Source: Gordionus sp. m RMFG-2023
Taxonomy: Eukaryota > Nematomorpha > Gordioida > Chordodea > Parachordodidae
NCBI RefSeq assembly: GCF_954871325.1
Contig: NC_088775.1
Span: forward strand, 45,237,561-45,301,560
DNA length: 64,000 nt
Direction of reading: 5' to 3'
In this document: positions 38,479 to 51,330 of the stretch, one piece after another
How positions within the stretch are numbered: position 1 is the first letter of the stretch
Layout: each line of letters starts with the position of its first letter
Position numbers and translations under genes: made by a program
The notes under the pieces: generated by a model
The model's database searches: none
What the model was told of the DNA's origin: nothing
What the model saw: the letters and a program-made list of their open reading frames with translations, nothing else

Positions 38479-41103
38479 GGGTAATTCCATACCAAATCGA
38501 TAACTTTTCGGCTCGACCTTTTTAATTTCGATAAAATTTTGTATACTAAGAGAATATCATTAGAAAGCATCGAATCCAAAATTTTAGCCTCCTAGTACTC
38601 ATAGTTCCTGAGATATCAATGGTCAAAAGTGCCAAAAATGACGTTTTTTCGAAAAATGCGATTTTTTGAAATTGAGATAAGTTTAAAAATAATGATTTTA
38701 AAAATATAAGTTATATGTCAATTTATAACTCTATTAAGGGCCTAAATTTTTTTCAAAATAATATTGTTGCGGTTTTTATTTAAGTTATAAATTTTAAACA
38801 TAAAACTCCAAGTGTTTCGCTTTCCAAATTTTTTTGAATTTAATATTTGCTTATTCTCTAGCCTTATACCTATTCATAAAAAAAATTTAAACTTGGGACA
38901 GCCATGGGTTTTTTAGTTATTGCGATTTAAAAAATCAAAAAATAAATATTATTTTCAAAAATAGATGGCGCTCATTTATAAAATTACGCGTTTTGTTAAA
39001 ATTATTATTTTTTTAAAACTTTTTTCCATTTTAAACATAAATAATATGATTTTCCAGCATTAATATTATGAAAATATATTATTTAGATCAATTGATAGAT
39101 TTACTTATTATATTACTTTATTGATAACTTGTAAAAATTATTATTTCCTAAAAAGATTATTACAATTCCTATATAAGAAAATATAATTAATTTTTGAAAG
39201 ATAATAACAAGTTTTCATGCACCTGCCTTGATATTAATTAATTTTTATTTTACAAATATTTCAATATTAATTTTTTCTTACAATTATTTATAATGTATAA
39301 ATATAAATGTGCAAATCCTTTTAAAGAATCTAAACACTTTAATTGTAAAAAGAACCTGCGTAAAGTCACGACGTGGATGACACAATATCCAAACATTGAG
39401 GCGGAACACTATATTTGTGATAAGTCGTAAGCGTTTATCACAAAAAATATTGAAAGCGAATATGTAAATAATATCCCCACAGCATCCGCATCAAATACAA
39501 TCAATTTAACCTTAAACGAAATTGGAATATCTCCTATTAAAAAAAAAAAACTAACTGAAAATCCAAAAAAAAGATAGCAAAAATATCAAAAGCTCTTTCA
39601 GATATAATAATTAACAATCCAGAATTGGACACAAAAGACAATAATGATATACTCAACAATATGAAATTACATTATCCTAATTTATCTAAAAATAAAAAAT
39701 ATCAATTGCTGACCATTCTGCCTCTTAATTGGAGTGCAAATAAAATAAAAACGGAATTCAACGCTACATATCATATGGCATATAATTCCAAAATCATTTT
39801 AGAAGAAAAGGGGATTCTTTCAACTCCAAATCGAAAACCTGCAAAATATCTCAATCAAAAAACAGTTGATATTGTTAAAAGTTTTTTTTGCAGTGATGAA
39901 GTTAGTAGGGTATTACCAGGAAAAAAAGATTGCATATCTATCATTGAAAAGGGGGAACGAGTGAACGCTCAAAAAAGGCTAGTTCTTAATAATTTAAAAG
40001 AATTATATAGTCATTTTAAGGAGAGTAATTCAAGCATAACAATTGGATTTTCGAAATTCGCAAGCTTAAGACCAAAAAATTGCATATTGGCAGGGGCTAG
40101 CGGAACACATAGTGTATGCGTTTGTAGCATACACCAGAATATTAAACTAATGATTTTAGGCTGTGAATTAGCAACATTGACTAAAAATGGTGAGGATATA
40201 TTAACAACTTATAGAGATGTTATAGGCAGAATGATTTGCAACCCCCATTACCAACCTGTTATTTTGGTGACTGTAGCGAGTGTCCTGGCTCGACACTCTT
40301 AAAAGAACGCATTGAAAAATTATTTATAAAAAATTATATAGCTCTTATTACGTTTAAACAATGGGTTTCGGTAGATAGAACAACTCTGGAGACTATTTCT
40401 CAATCTTCAGACGAATTTATTAATTAAGTAATATCTTTCATGAATTTTTATTTATCTATTATATTTACAAATTAATAAAATAATTTTACGAAATTTTAAA
40501 TTATTAATGCTGGAAAACCTTATTATTTATGTTTAAAATGGAAAAAAGTTTAAAAAAAAAAATAATTTTAACAAAACGCGTAATTTTATAAAGGAGCGCC
40601 ATCTATTTTTGAAAATAATATTTATTTTTTAATTTTTTAAATCGCAATAACTAAAAAACCCATGGCTGTTCCAAGTTTAAATTTTTTTTATGAATAGATA
40701 TAAGGTTAGAGAATAAGAAAATATTAAATTCAAAAAAATTTGGAAAGCGAAACACTTGGAGTTTTCATGTTTAAAATTTATAACTTAAATAAAAACCGCA
40801 ACAATATTATTTTGAAAATATTTTTAATATTCAATAAAAGGCCCTTAATAGAGTTATAAATTGACATATAACTTATATTTTTAAAATCATTATTTTTTAA
40901 CTTATCTCAATTTTAAAAAATCGCATTTTTCGAAAAAACGTCATTTTTGGCACTTTTGACCATTGATATCTCAGGAACTACGAGTACTAGGAGGCTAAAA
41001 TTTTGGATTCGATGCTTTCTAATGATATTCTTTTAGTATACAAAATTTTATCGAAATTAAAAAGGTCGAGCCGAAAAGTTATCGATTTGGTATGGAATTA
41101 CCC
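38479..41103 (+). mobile_element. Sola-like DNA transposon with 0.6-kb terminal inverted repeats and 4-bp TSD
   Basis: Inverted repeats run from 38479 to about 39065 and from about 40502 to 41103, starting GGGTAATTCCATACC on each side. The target duplication is TGGC: the intact right LTR reads GACTGGCAATCAC, the interrupted left one GACTGGC-element-TGGCAATCAC. A 4-bp duplication and a 5' GGG end fit the Sola superfamily (Sola2 elements begin GRG, from memory). Assignment to superfamily is inference; the boundaries are seen directly. Confidence 0.85.
39293..40427 (+). pseudogene. N-terminal part of the long-TIR element's transposase, broken
   Basis: The coding core of the 38479-41103 element. 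It starts at ATG 39293 with a cysteine motif (YKCANPFKESKHFNC, then HYICDKS) and meets a stop after about 45 codons. From 39625 a 225-codon frame contains GFSKFASLRPKNCILAGASG followed by THSVCVCSIHQNIKLM. A one-base shift in the C run near 40245 moves the reading into the frame of CYFGDCSECPG and FKQWVSVDRTTLETI, which stops at 40427. The GFSKF...LRPK...GTHSVCVC..HQN.KLM signature is one I know from many invertebrate proteins of transposon origin, which usually continue for several hundred residues with an SDGAASQYKN-like core. That part is absent, so the element is non-autonomous. Confidence 0.7.
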
Positions 41104-44100
41104 TGGCAATCACTTCATGAAATATATTAATATGATTGATTTGTATCTATGACATTTATATCATTGATAATATATATATATGACATTTATAACATTGATA
41201 ATATATAATATAAATCTCATTTATAACATATCCCCACACATATGATCTTACAATTCCTCAATAAGCCGATTTGTAGGTTTCCTGGCTCTTTGTGATTTCC
41301 GCGTTTCTAGTTTTCCGTTATCTTCCACATTTTCTAAAATCTCAACTATATCCGACTCTTTATTTTTTATATTTTCCTCTTCTCTCTCTGACTCCATATT
41401 TTCTCCATTATCTTTCCCTGGCCCAGACTTCTCCATTTCTTTAGCTACCTCCCTTTTTCGAAGTTGATCCGCATGCTTTCGTACCATTCTATCCTTGCTT
41501 TCTACCAAATAAGAATATCTGCCAGTTCTGGATTTTATAATTCCTTCTCTCCAACCTGAATTTATTTCATTATGCACCCATACCGGTTGTGCAATCTCAA
41601 ATTCTCTCATATGACTATGTTCATCATGCGCTACTTTTTGTATTCGATCGTTCCATTTCATAACTAACATTAGGACGTAACCAATTCAATCCCGTTTTTA
41701 AATTTCGCCCCAATAATAACTTAGCCGGTGAACGTCCAGTTGATTGATGCTCACCCATTCTATATGCTAGCAAAACTTCTCCCATGGCTTCCTCGGGCTC
41801 CCTGATGTCTTTCCTAGTTGCAAAATATCGACTCTTGAGGGTTCGTATCGTTCTTTCCGCTAAACCGTTCGTTTTTGGATGGTACGGTGTTGTATGTATC
41901 AATTTAATATTTTTCTCGAAACAAAATTTTCGAAATTCTCCAGAAATAAATTGAGGTCCATTATCTGATACGATTTGTCTAGGTGTTCCAAACCGTGCGA
42001 ACCATTTCCTTAAAACCCTGATCATTGTCGTGGACGTGGTCTCTCTCATTAACTCAACCTCAGCCCATTTAGTATGTGCATCAACTCCAACTAACCATGA
42101 ATACGAATCAATAGGCCCCGCGAAATCCAAATGAATTCGTTCCCATGGTATATTAGATATGTTCCACGAATATAAAGGAACCTCCATAATATTCGACCGA
42201 TTACTTTGACAAGGCATACATTGACGAACATATTGTTCAATATCTTTATCGCAATTCGGCCACCAGCAATACATTCTAAAAATTGATTTCATACTGGATG
42301 CCCTCTGTGTATAATCGTTAAAATTAATTTCCTCAAAATGGTTGGAATTACCAACCTCCCATTCCATTCAATAACATCATGATCTACTGACAATTCCTCT
42401 CTACGATTATAAAAACAAACTAACTCTGTATTTTTTTTCGCATCAAAATCCACCCATCCATGCTCAATATTTTTAACTACTTTTTTAAACAAGCTATCAT
42501 TCCTTGTTTCCTTTTGGAGTTCAACTTGACTAATATTTATATCGTGCAAATTTATAGCTCTAATTTTTAACGCATTTTTTTGATCATTATTTGATTTTAT
42601 GCCATCTATTGGCAGTCTAGATAATGTATCAGCTACTTTATTATCTTTTCCAGGAACATATTCAATATCAAAATCATATGCGGACATTTTCCAAGCCCAG
42701 CGCGTTAATCGACTATTGGATATTTTTGGTAGTTCACGTTTATCACCAAATAATTTTTCCAAAGGTTTGTGATCTGTTCGTAATAAAAATTTTCGACCAA
42801 AAATGAATGTATGAAATTTTTCCATACCAAACAAAAGTGCTCATGCCTCTTTTTCTATTGGTGCATAATTTTTCTCTGACTCTAGAAGTGTTCTCGAGGC
42901 AAATGCGATTGGTCTGCTAATGTCTTTTTTCACTAAATGACATAACACAGCTCCAAAACCAGTGTTGGAAGCGTCACATTCCAATATAATTGGCAAGTTT
43001 GGCGAATATGGAATTAGCGTTTTATTTGTTGACAAAAGCTGTTTTATTTTATCAAATACCTCTTGTTCCTTGTCCGACCAACCCCAGCAAGATTTAATGC
43101 TTGTTAATTTATGCAGAGGAGCGGCAATTCCATGTAGATGTGGCAAAAATCTCTCGTGATAATTCACAAGTCCTAAAAAAGATCGTAATTGGTGTATATT
43201 ATTAGGAGTTGGTATCCTTCGAATAGCATCTATTTTTTCTTTCGCTGGATGTATTCCATATTTGTCTATTACGAAACCCAAAAAAGAAACTGATTCATTT
43301 AAAAAACGTATTTTGGCCCATTTTGCCTTCATACCCACCTGTTTTAGTTTCATTAGTACTTTTTTTACGTTATTCAAATGTTCTACATCATTTTTCCCCG
43401 TTATGATAATATCGTCAAGATATACTACAGTCATTTGGCAGTCTTGTAATAAATTGTCCATATATCTTTGAAATATGGTCGGCGCCCTAGAAAGACCGAA
43501 AGGCATACATTGATATTGGAAATAACCAATGTGGATCGATATGGTTAAGTATTCTTTTGAACTTTCTTTTATTGGTAATTGTAAATATGCATCTTTCAAA
43601 TCTATTACCGTAAATTTCAATCCATCTTTTAATTTGGTTAAAAGATCATCCACCGTTGGTATAATATGATAATCGTACAAAATATATGGGTTTAATGTCA
43701 CCTTAAAATCCGCACAAATCCTGATTTCTCCATTTGTTTTTCGTACGTTTACCATTGGAGTGGCCCATGTCAATCGTTTTTGTGTTGGATCAATCGCCTT
43801 CAATATTCCTGATTTAACCAATCTATCGAGTTCCATTTCAATTGGTTTTCGTAATGGAAAAGGTACTCTACGAGCTGGCCATGATTTCGGCCTTGCTGCC
43901 TCACTCAAATGTATGCTAACTTTTATATCATTCACCCGTCCAGGCTTGTCATCAAAAACACTAATAAATTCTGTTGTCATGCCAGCAATTTGTTTATTGG
44001 TTGTCATAACCTCTTTATTTGTAATACTACGTATAGTCACTTGTCGTGGAATAAACATATTAAATGCCAGTATCCATGGTAGTCCAAATAATGGAATGTC

Positions 44101-45331
44101 ATTTGAACCGGTCACCACAATCGGTAGTGATCTGCTTATCTTTCCAAGACGAACCCTCACCATAGTTTCACCCAGCACATCTAGCGGTTGGTTACCATAT
44201 ACTGATAAAGGTTTGGTTGGTCCAAGTTTGGGTCGGCCAATTTCATCCCAATATTGTTTCCCAATCACCGATACCTGTACCCCCGTATCATAGTCAAATT
44301 CTATAGGTACTCCATTAATCCAAACAAATATCTTTGCACTATTTCTACCAATTTGGGATATATTATTAATTGAATCTGATGAATCATTGTCATCTATATG
44401 CATAGCATGTAACTTCTGTCCCTTACAATATTTAGCATAATGCCCTACCTTTTGGCAATTATAACATTTCACCCTTGATGCAAAACATTGAAAAGGGGGA
44501 TGAGTTCTTCCACATTTTGAGCATTTATTAAACTTATACATATCATTATTGTTAAATTTATTGTTATCTCTAAACTTAAAATTATTATTATTGTAATAAC
44601 TAAAATTACCCTTTTCTTTGTTATTATTATTATATGAGTACTTTTGATTTGAAAAATTTTCTTGATTATTCTCTATCTGCTCCTTAGGTTTATTGATTTT
44701 TTTTACCATCATATTTGTCACTTCATCCTCAGCCCTTTCCATTGCCAAAGCCATATTTAAAACCTGTTGAAAACTCACCATTTCTCCTAAGTCATTTATT
44801 CCATCTGGAAATCTAGTGCGAATATCTTTCTCCAATGCACTCATTTTGATTCCAGCCACCATCTGATCCCTCAATCTCCCATCTAGGTCAGATTCAAATT
44901 TACATTCTTGAGCCAATTTTTTAAGTCAAGCTGCAAACTCTGCAACTGATTCACCAACCCCTCTTTCTATTCGAATAAATTTAATTCTCGAGCTAAATAA
45001 TGTTGAAATAGGCTTAAAAACTTTCTTACCAACTTCAATAATCTCTTCATAATTAAGATCTTTCAATATTTTTGGATAAACAAAGGACCTCATCTCAGCT
45101 AAATTACTAATACCAATATACGCAAATAATATTTTTTTTTTGGTTACATTATTTATTAATATACCTCTTATCTCCAACATATCATCAATATATTCAATGT
45201 AATCAGCAAAGTTGTTTTGATTATCGAAATTATCGAATTTGATCATAATGTTATCATTTTTTTCTTCTTTATTCATAATTACTTTATTTTTGTCTTCTTT
45301 ATTCATATTAAATCATCGACAACGTCGCCAA

Positions 45332-45477
45332 TATACTAATTAAGTTTATTTGACTGGCAATCACTTCATGAAATATATTAATATGATTGATTTGTATCTA
45401 TGACATTTATATCATTGATAATATATATATGACATTTATAACATTGATAATATATAATATAAATCTCATTTATAATA
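45332..45477 (-). repeat. 5' LTR of the Gypsy-type element
   Basis: 146 bp; matches the left LTR closely, with only a few differences. The internal sequence next to it reads TTGGCGACG on the minus strand, a plausible primer-binding site. Confidence 0.85.
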
Positions 45478-45869
45478 TTAAGCCAATCTCAATAACTGAT
45501 AAATTCATCTAAAAGTAGAGATATATACATGTTTAAAAGCAATGTCAATATTATTTACAATTATACGTCATTACCTATTGATAATATATTTTATTAACCC
45601 ATTCAAATAAATAAACCAATGACCAGTTAAAAAATATATAAACGATGTCCAAAATAACATATATTTTAAAAAAGTAAAAATAAAAATTTAATTAATATAA
45701 ATATTTTATATTTTTAAATTTATTTCGGGTAAGTGTGAAAAATATTTCCTTATATATCTTACCCAATGATATATTTGCAAAATATATTTGTGTAATTATT
45801 GGTGCAATAATCATTATAATTCATAAATGTTAAATAACTTATTTTTATGTTTTTAATTTATTATAAATT

Positions 45870-46600
45870 TATCTACAGTATTTGATTTTTTTGTGCAGGA
45901 ATCTAAAAAAGTATTTATAAAAATTTTAACTTACATTGCCTATGAGATAACCTTAAAAACTTATTTAATATTATATCTATTTATTATGTAAGTTTGTTTT
46001 TTGTGCAGGAATCTAAAAAAATAGTATTTATAAAAATTTTAACTTACATTGCCTATGAGATAACCTTAAAAAACTTATTTAATATTATATGTATTTAATA
46101 TGTAAGTTTGTTTTTTGTGCAGGAATCTAAAAAAATAGTATTTATAAAAATTTTAACTTACATAGCCTATGAGATAACCTTAAAAAACTTATTTAATATT
46201 ATATGTATTTATTATGTAAGTTTGTTTTTTGTGCAGGAATCTAAAAAAATAGTATTTATAAAAATTTTAACTTACATTGCCTATGAGATAATCTTGTTTT
46301 TAAGGATATAAAAATAGTTATAAAGGAGAAAATTCTAATTCTCCGTCATTCTTGACGGGTTATTAGCTAGTATTTAATATTATATGTATTTATTATGTAA
46401 GTTTGTTTTTTGTGCAGGAATCTAAAAAAATAGTATTTATAAAAATTTTAACTTACATTGCCTATGAGATAACCTTAAAAAACTTATTTAATATTATATC
46501 ATTTATTATGTAAGTTTGTTTTTTGTGCAGGAATCTAAAAAAATAGTATTTATAAAAATTTTAAATTATTGCTTATGAGATAACCTTATAAATAAGTTTT
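45870..46600 (+). repeat. 114-bp tandem array, six copies, with a Helitron-like end in the middle
   Basis: Copies with CAGGAATCTAAAAAA begin near 45897, 46006, 46120, 46234, 46415 and 46528. Each carries GTAAGTTTGTTTTTTGTGCAG. Between the fourth and fifth copies lies an 83-bp piece starting TCTTG and ending in the Helitron-like hairpin plus CTAG. The unit is the same as at 37665-37945, on the other side of the Gypsy-type element. The right edge holds a short inverted piece of the unit (46588-46625). Confidence 0.8.
46336..46370 (+). repeat. Helitron-like 3' terminus
   Basis: Hairpin CCGTCA-TTCT-TGACGG, then TTATTAGCTAG and a following T. The piece from TC at about 46288 to CTAG sits between A and T in the array, the expected Helitron insertion context, and would be only 83 bp long. 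Confidence 0.5.
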
Positions 46601-46627
46601 TTAAGGTTATCTCATAGGCAATGTATT

Positions 46628-47045
46628 AAAGTATAAAATGAAATTTACTGATGATGATGGTATCTTGTCTATGATGGTTTTTCTCGATGTGGTGTCGTTT
46701 TTTTGATGTAATTTCCTTGCTCGTAAATTGCCGTAAATAACTGGAAATAAGATGTGTAAATTGAAAGTATAAAATAAAATTTACTGATGATGATGATGAT
46801 GATGTTTCTCGATGTGGTGTCGTTTTTTTGATGTAATTTCCTTGCTCGTATCTTGCCGTAAATAACTGGAAATAAGACGAGTAAATTGAAAGTATAAAAT
46901 AAAATTTACTGATGATGATGATGCTATCTTGTCTATGATGGTTTTGCTCGATGTGGTGTCTGTTAAAAAATATATCTAATTATTTACTAATGATGATGAT
47001 GGTATCTTGTCTATGATGGTTTTGCTCGATGTGGTGTCTATTAAA
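46628..47045. repeat. imperfect 125-136-bp tandem repeat with GATGAT runs
   Basis: Units starting AAAGTATAAAATRAAATTTACTGATGATG begin at 46628, 46764 and about 46889. They contain TCTCGATGTGGTGTC and TTGCCGTAAATAACTGGAAA; the last unit is rearranged. Between these arrays and 47886 only AT-rich sequence is seen. Confidence 0.7.
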
Positions 47046-47886
47046 AAATATATCTAATTATGTTAATATTGTAATTATATTTACATTATTATATGTTTTG
47101 TAATTCAGTATTGTTTTTTTTTTGAAAATGGCGGTTCGATTTGGTTTATGAATGCGTGTTTGATATGGTTAAGCTATGATGATTTTTATTGAATATATAT
47201 ATTATAGAATTGAATTCCTTAGCTCTTGTAAAATTATCTGCAAACATTTTTTCATACTAATGTTCCTTCCTGCCTATTGCCTCAAAATACTTCTGAAATG
47301 CTTTCCATGATTTATAGGAGATTAAATCCATTTTGCTAATATGATCTAAATTGGCTTAAAATTGCTATGATAGATAGATAAATTATAGATATATAGAAAG
47401 AACAATATATTTGACATCAATTAAGACAAAACATTTACATTTAAAATAAAATATAATATTATAGATGGCGCTAAATATCATGAAGATTAAAACTACAATT
47501 TAGCATAACTTAAATACTTCCGAATTTGTTAATATTAATTAAATATTATTAAGAATAACTCATTATTTAAGTAGGACAAACGTCCTATGATTAATAAAGA
47601 AGTGGAATATTACATAATATATTAACAAAATTATAATTGACTATTATCAGGTACAAATAATTGACTTGATAAGGCACGAATTTTTTTAAAGAATTCTATT
47701 GGCTAATCGTGTGACACATTATATTTTAAGCCTTTTTTTAATATAGATATTTAAAATAAATTGTAGAAAATAACAAATTTATTATAAAAGATAATGCGAT
47801 ATTCCATTTACTAATTATATAATTAGTAAATAAAAATAAATCAGCATTATTTTTTAATATTATTAATTTTTCAAATGATTTATGGT

Positions 47887-49208
47887 TCAATCTTTGACGA
47901 TTTGGTCTATTAACCATATTAGCAAAGCTAAATGATCTTTCAACGGGGGCTGAGGAGGGTAATATTGTGTTATATATTTATAACTATTTAACATATTTAT
48001 ACTCCGCCTGTCATCTTTCATATTATTTATGACCTCTATTTCAATATCATTTATTGAATTATTAGAATTGGATGTGGTACTTTTAAGGCAAAAGTAATCA
48101 TCATCTTCATCAATTGAAGATTTTGTTGAAGTATTAATTTCAATATTATTTTTAAAAACAATTAAAACTTCATGTAATAACAAATTCTGAAGGAATTTTT
48201 TTTCTTTATAACCATCAAGCCAACGATTTTTAAAATAGGGATGAGAAATAGTTGCCAAAAATGCACTTTAAAATTGTTATCAAAATCATATATATTTTTA
48301 AATATTTATTTAAATAATTTTCTATGGCAACAGCTAATGGTTTGCAAAATTGTAGATTGGTTTGAATTAAATTTGTAATTTTTTTTAACGACATTTAAAA
48401 TTGAAGCTGATTCTCCATAATAGCAGTTGATTTCACCCTGTATTTTGTCAATCGCTATAGCCAATGGGGCCATTATATTGCAATATTCTTCTAAATATTG
48501 AATTTCAATATCTCGTAATTTAGGAAATTCTAATTTTTGACACAATTTAGGAAGTTCGCCTTTAAATTTTAATAAACTATGAAGACTATCATACAAACTA
48601 TTCCATCTAGTGCAACAAGGTGTAACTAATTGTTTTCCTAAAACTGCTTTGATAAGTTCTGCAGTTTTAGGCCTATTATTTGCATTCCATAGCTTAGTAC
48701 ATTTAGCTATTGCAGGATGATGAATTTTAGAAATGTTAGGAGAATTCTTAATAGCTCTCGACATCTGTTGTGGCAATTAGACTTATCGTATGGCACAAAC
48801 AACGAATGTGCTAAGGCAATGTTATTGAGGAATAATTTTATTTGAATAAAAATTTTTTACTAAATTTACAATATCATAATAAATTTTAAAGAAGTATTAA
48901 ATAATACTTTCAATGATTTCGAATTCTATACATTCATCATCATTGATGTCAAAGTCATTCTCTACAGCTTCTATAGAATATCCAAACTCCTTGAAAGCTT
49001 TTTTAAAGTTAGAGCCGTTATCTGTAATAGTTGCTATAACTTTTTCGTCAATACCAAAGTCACGATGAATTTCTTTATTATGATCATCTTGAAGTACTTC
49101 AAAAAATTTGCCATTAAATAAGCTTAGTTTAAATTTATTGTTATAATTTTCGGTTGAAGAATCATCTGAAGACGAAGATAAACATATTATTCTATTTTCT
49201 TCTTCCAT
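47887..49208 (-). pseudogene. hAT transposase relic of the second-level element
   Basis: Minus-strand pieces in order: HRDFGIDEKVIATITDNGSNF (catalytic Asp region) at about 49080-49010, then LVTPCCTRWNSLYDSL at about 48630-48580 and IDKIQGEINCYYGESAS at about 48460-48400. The tail around 48250-47890 holds HPYFKNRWLD. The BED finger and first part of the catalytic domain are missing, the C-terminal dimerisation domain is not recognisable and there are frame breaks, so it is non-functional. It is a different hAT lineage from the TTF relic at 642-2670. Confidence 0.8.
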
Positions 49209-49823
49209 AATTTAAAAATAGACAGATATAAAACGATTCAAATATGGTAGTTCTAATTATTAGCAAATTGCTATATGACGACTAACGTCATATATCAAAA
49301 ATTATCTTAAAATATCTAAATTTTGATTAAATTTTTCATTTAAATCTTAAAACAATATCATTTTAAATTTTAATACTATTTATTTAACCAATATAAAATT
49401 TTTTTAAAGTATCTGTATCTTTTTGAATACAAAGTTGGTTAAGATACAAATACTTTTATACTTTCCAAAATTTTAAAAAAGATACAAGATACAAAAGTAT
49501 CTTGTATCTTAGATACAAATATCCGCGATACTGCCCAACCCTGGTATTTGAATAATAAATAAAATCTATAATGAAATTCTCTTTAAAATTTTGTTAAATC
49601 CTGGCTATTGCCACTATTTCATATATATATTATTTAAACAAAGTTTTTTAAAATAACTATTTTTTTTATTCTTTATTTTAGTCAATAGCAATACTAAAAC
49701 AAGAAATGGAAGATATAAAAAACTCAATATATTACTTAGAACCAAAATCAATATTTTGTTAATCTTGGGATTTAAATGTTGGTTCCCAGCCCAATACTGT
49801 AGTATAATTTGATTGCTTATATT

Positions 49824-50641
49824 TAGTGCTGTGCCGATCCACATATTTTTCACCGATCCGATATTACTTCAAAACCGATCCGATACTGATACCGATCCGA
49901 TATTTATATTAATTTTTTATCCCCCCCCCTTGAACCAAATGTAATTAAGAAATCAATATTTTTTATACAAAAAATCAAATTGTGCATTTAATTTAATTTT
50001 TTTATTTCTACAATTAAGACTATAATTTAAAAAACATATATTTGATAATATATCCATTTTATGTTGGTATGAATTATAAAATTGTATTTAATATATAAAA
50101 TTATGATATATTAGATTTTTTTTAATAAATACGAGAGCCTCTAGATTTTATGGCAATAAGCTTCTACGATATTGAGCATCTATATCCCTGCCGTACTGAA
50201 GGTAAACTCAGATGATTCCGCAGATAACGCATTTTGCAAAATCCTTGTCTTTTTCGAAAATATTTCCATAATACAGATACCATATTTAAAAATATTCTTT
50301 TATATAAAGTATAAATAATAAAATTGGCATTATTATTTAAAAAGATTTAAAATAATTAAGTTCCTTTCTATTTTAATAAAAAAAAACTTTTAAAATACTA
50401 TAAATCTATTTTAAAAAAGAATAAAATTTAGAGGGTGTTGTTCATTTACATTGTTTAAAAAAAAATTATTTAGAAAATATTATAATAATGTAAAATAAAA
50501 TACATATCATAAAATAACAAAAAAAAGAAAGGTAAAAAGATCGGATCGGGTTTTTACAGATATCGGCTCGATCCGATATTTTTGGAAAACGCTAAATATC
50601 GGTACCGATCCTATCCGATATTTAATATCGACACAGTCCTA
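49824..50641. mobile_element. 818-bp hAT MITE with perfect TSD, nested in the outer hAT
   Basis: The octamer CTTATATT is identical at 49816-49823 and 50642-50649. The ends are TAGTGCTGTGCCGATCC and, on the minus strand, TAGGACTGTGTCGATATT. Subterminal CCGATCCGATATT phrases occur at both ends in several copies. No coding capacity. Confidence 0.88.
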
Positions 50642-51330
50642 CTTATATTTTAATTCCATGATTAAGCTTTTCAAAATATTATGAAAGAATATTACTCTAT
50701 TATTTAAGTAATGTTTAAAATAATAATATATTAATTAATCTTTTTACCTTCAAATGCTTTTTTAAGCTTGAACTGCTGGAAATTGAGGTTAAAATATTCG
50801 TGTTGGGATATAATTTACATTTACAAAGTGTAGACTTGGAATTTTCTTTATTGGTTTAAAATATATCAATTGGAGCCAGGGTAGGATTAAATCATCTTCA
50901 TCTGAAGAAGTACTATGGACATAATATTCTTAAAATAAATTATAAGAATAATAATATCATTATTAACATTTACTTTGAATTTTGATTGAATATTAATTTC
51001 GGCAGAAAATTTAACAACGAGAATTTAAAATAAAAATGAAGGCAGTAGTTGATATGAATTAAAACTCAGCTTAAATTATTTATATTAAGAATTAAAAAAT
51101 AAATAAAAATAATTTTATAATACAATAAAATCTGTTTTTCTTTTTGTTGATATATTTTAAGAAAAAATATAAAGTAACGAGTAACGTTTTGCGTTACCGT
51201 TATTCAAAAAAATAAACGCGTTACCGTTACTCGTTACCTCTAGAAGAAGGTAACGAATGACGTTCCTTTTCTTCAAAAAAGTAACATCGTTGATAACGAT
51301 TTTACTTTTTGACGTTACTTCACAGCACTA

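Larger units (their letters stand above)
38452..41228 (-). repeat. 3' LTR of the Gypsy-type element, split by a transposon
   Basis: The LTR occupies 38452-38478 and 41104-41228; the Sola-like element lies between. A purine-rich stretch (GTGTGGGGATA on the minus strand) borders it internally, as expected for a polypurine tract. Confidence 0.85.
38452..45477 (-). mobile_element. Gypsy-type (Ty3) LTR retrotransposon fossil, young
   Basis: An LTR element on the minus strand, flanked by the 5-bp duplication TTAAG (38447-38451 and 45478-45482). Its right LTR is 146 bp, and the two LTRs are nearly identical apart from a later transposon insertion, so it is young. Parts in order: gag with two CCHC zinc knuckles (about 44525-44425), aspartic protease (about 44300), reverse transcriptase with a YLDD box (about 43415), RNase H (about 42990-42600), integrase (about 42270-41700) and a basic C-terminal region. 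The order reverse transcriptase-RNase H-integrase places it in the Gypsy group. No envelope gene is seen. The coding region has about four breaks, so it is a fossil. Without the inserted element it is about 4.4 kb, small for the group. A Sola-like transposon sits in its left LTR. Confidence 0.93.
36622..49543 (-). mobile_element. second-level hAT with perfect TSD, carrying other elements
   Basis: The perfect 12-bp terminal repeat CAGGGTTGGGCA is followed on both ends by GATACAAGATAC-type subterminal repeats. The octamer GTATTTGA is identical at 36614-36621 and 49544-49551, so these two ends belong to one insertion although 12.9 kb apart. The transposase relic is on the minus strand at 47887-49208. 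A Gypsy-type element, 114-bp tandem arrays and Helitron-like ends occupy the rest. Confidence 0.92.
36186..51330. mobile_element. outermost hAT of the four-level nest
   Basis: The ends are TAGTGTTGTAAACGTTAC and, on the minus strand, TAGTGCTGTGAAGTAACG. Flanking octamers AATAATTG (36178-36185) and AATAATTT (51331-51338) match at 7 of 8 bases. Both ends carry subterminal GTTACC and ACTCGTTACC phrases (36190-36320, 51180-51330). Subtracting the two elements nested inside leaves about 1.4 kb and no transposase, so it was non-autonomous. Confidence 0.82.

Noticed and set aside
42962-44293. Plus-strand open frames of 65, 69 and 177 codons inside the Gypsy-type element
   Set aside because: They are antisense shadows of the minus-strand coding region and show no family features.
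37755-46250. GTAAGTTTGTTTTTTGTGCAG as a real 21-nt intron
   Set aside because: It lacks room for a branch site in an animal-type intron, and occurs only within tandem repeats; kept as an observation only.
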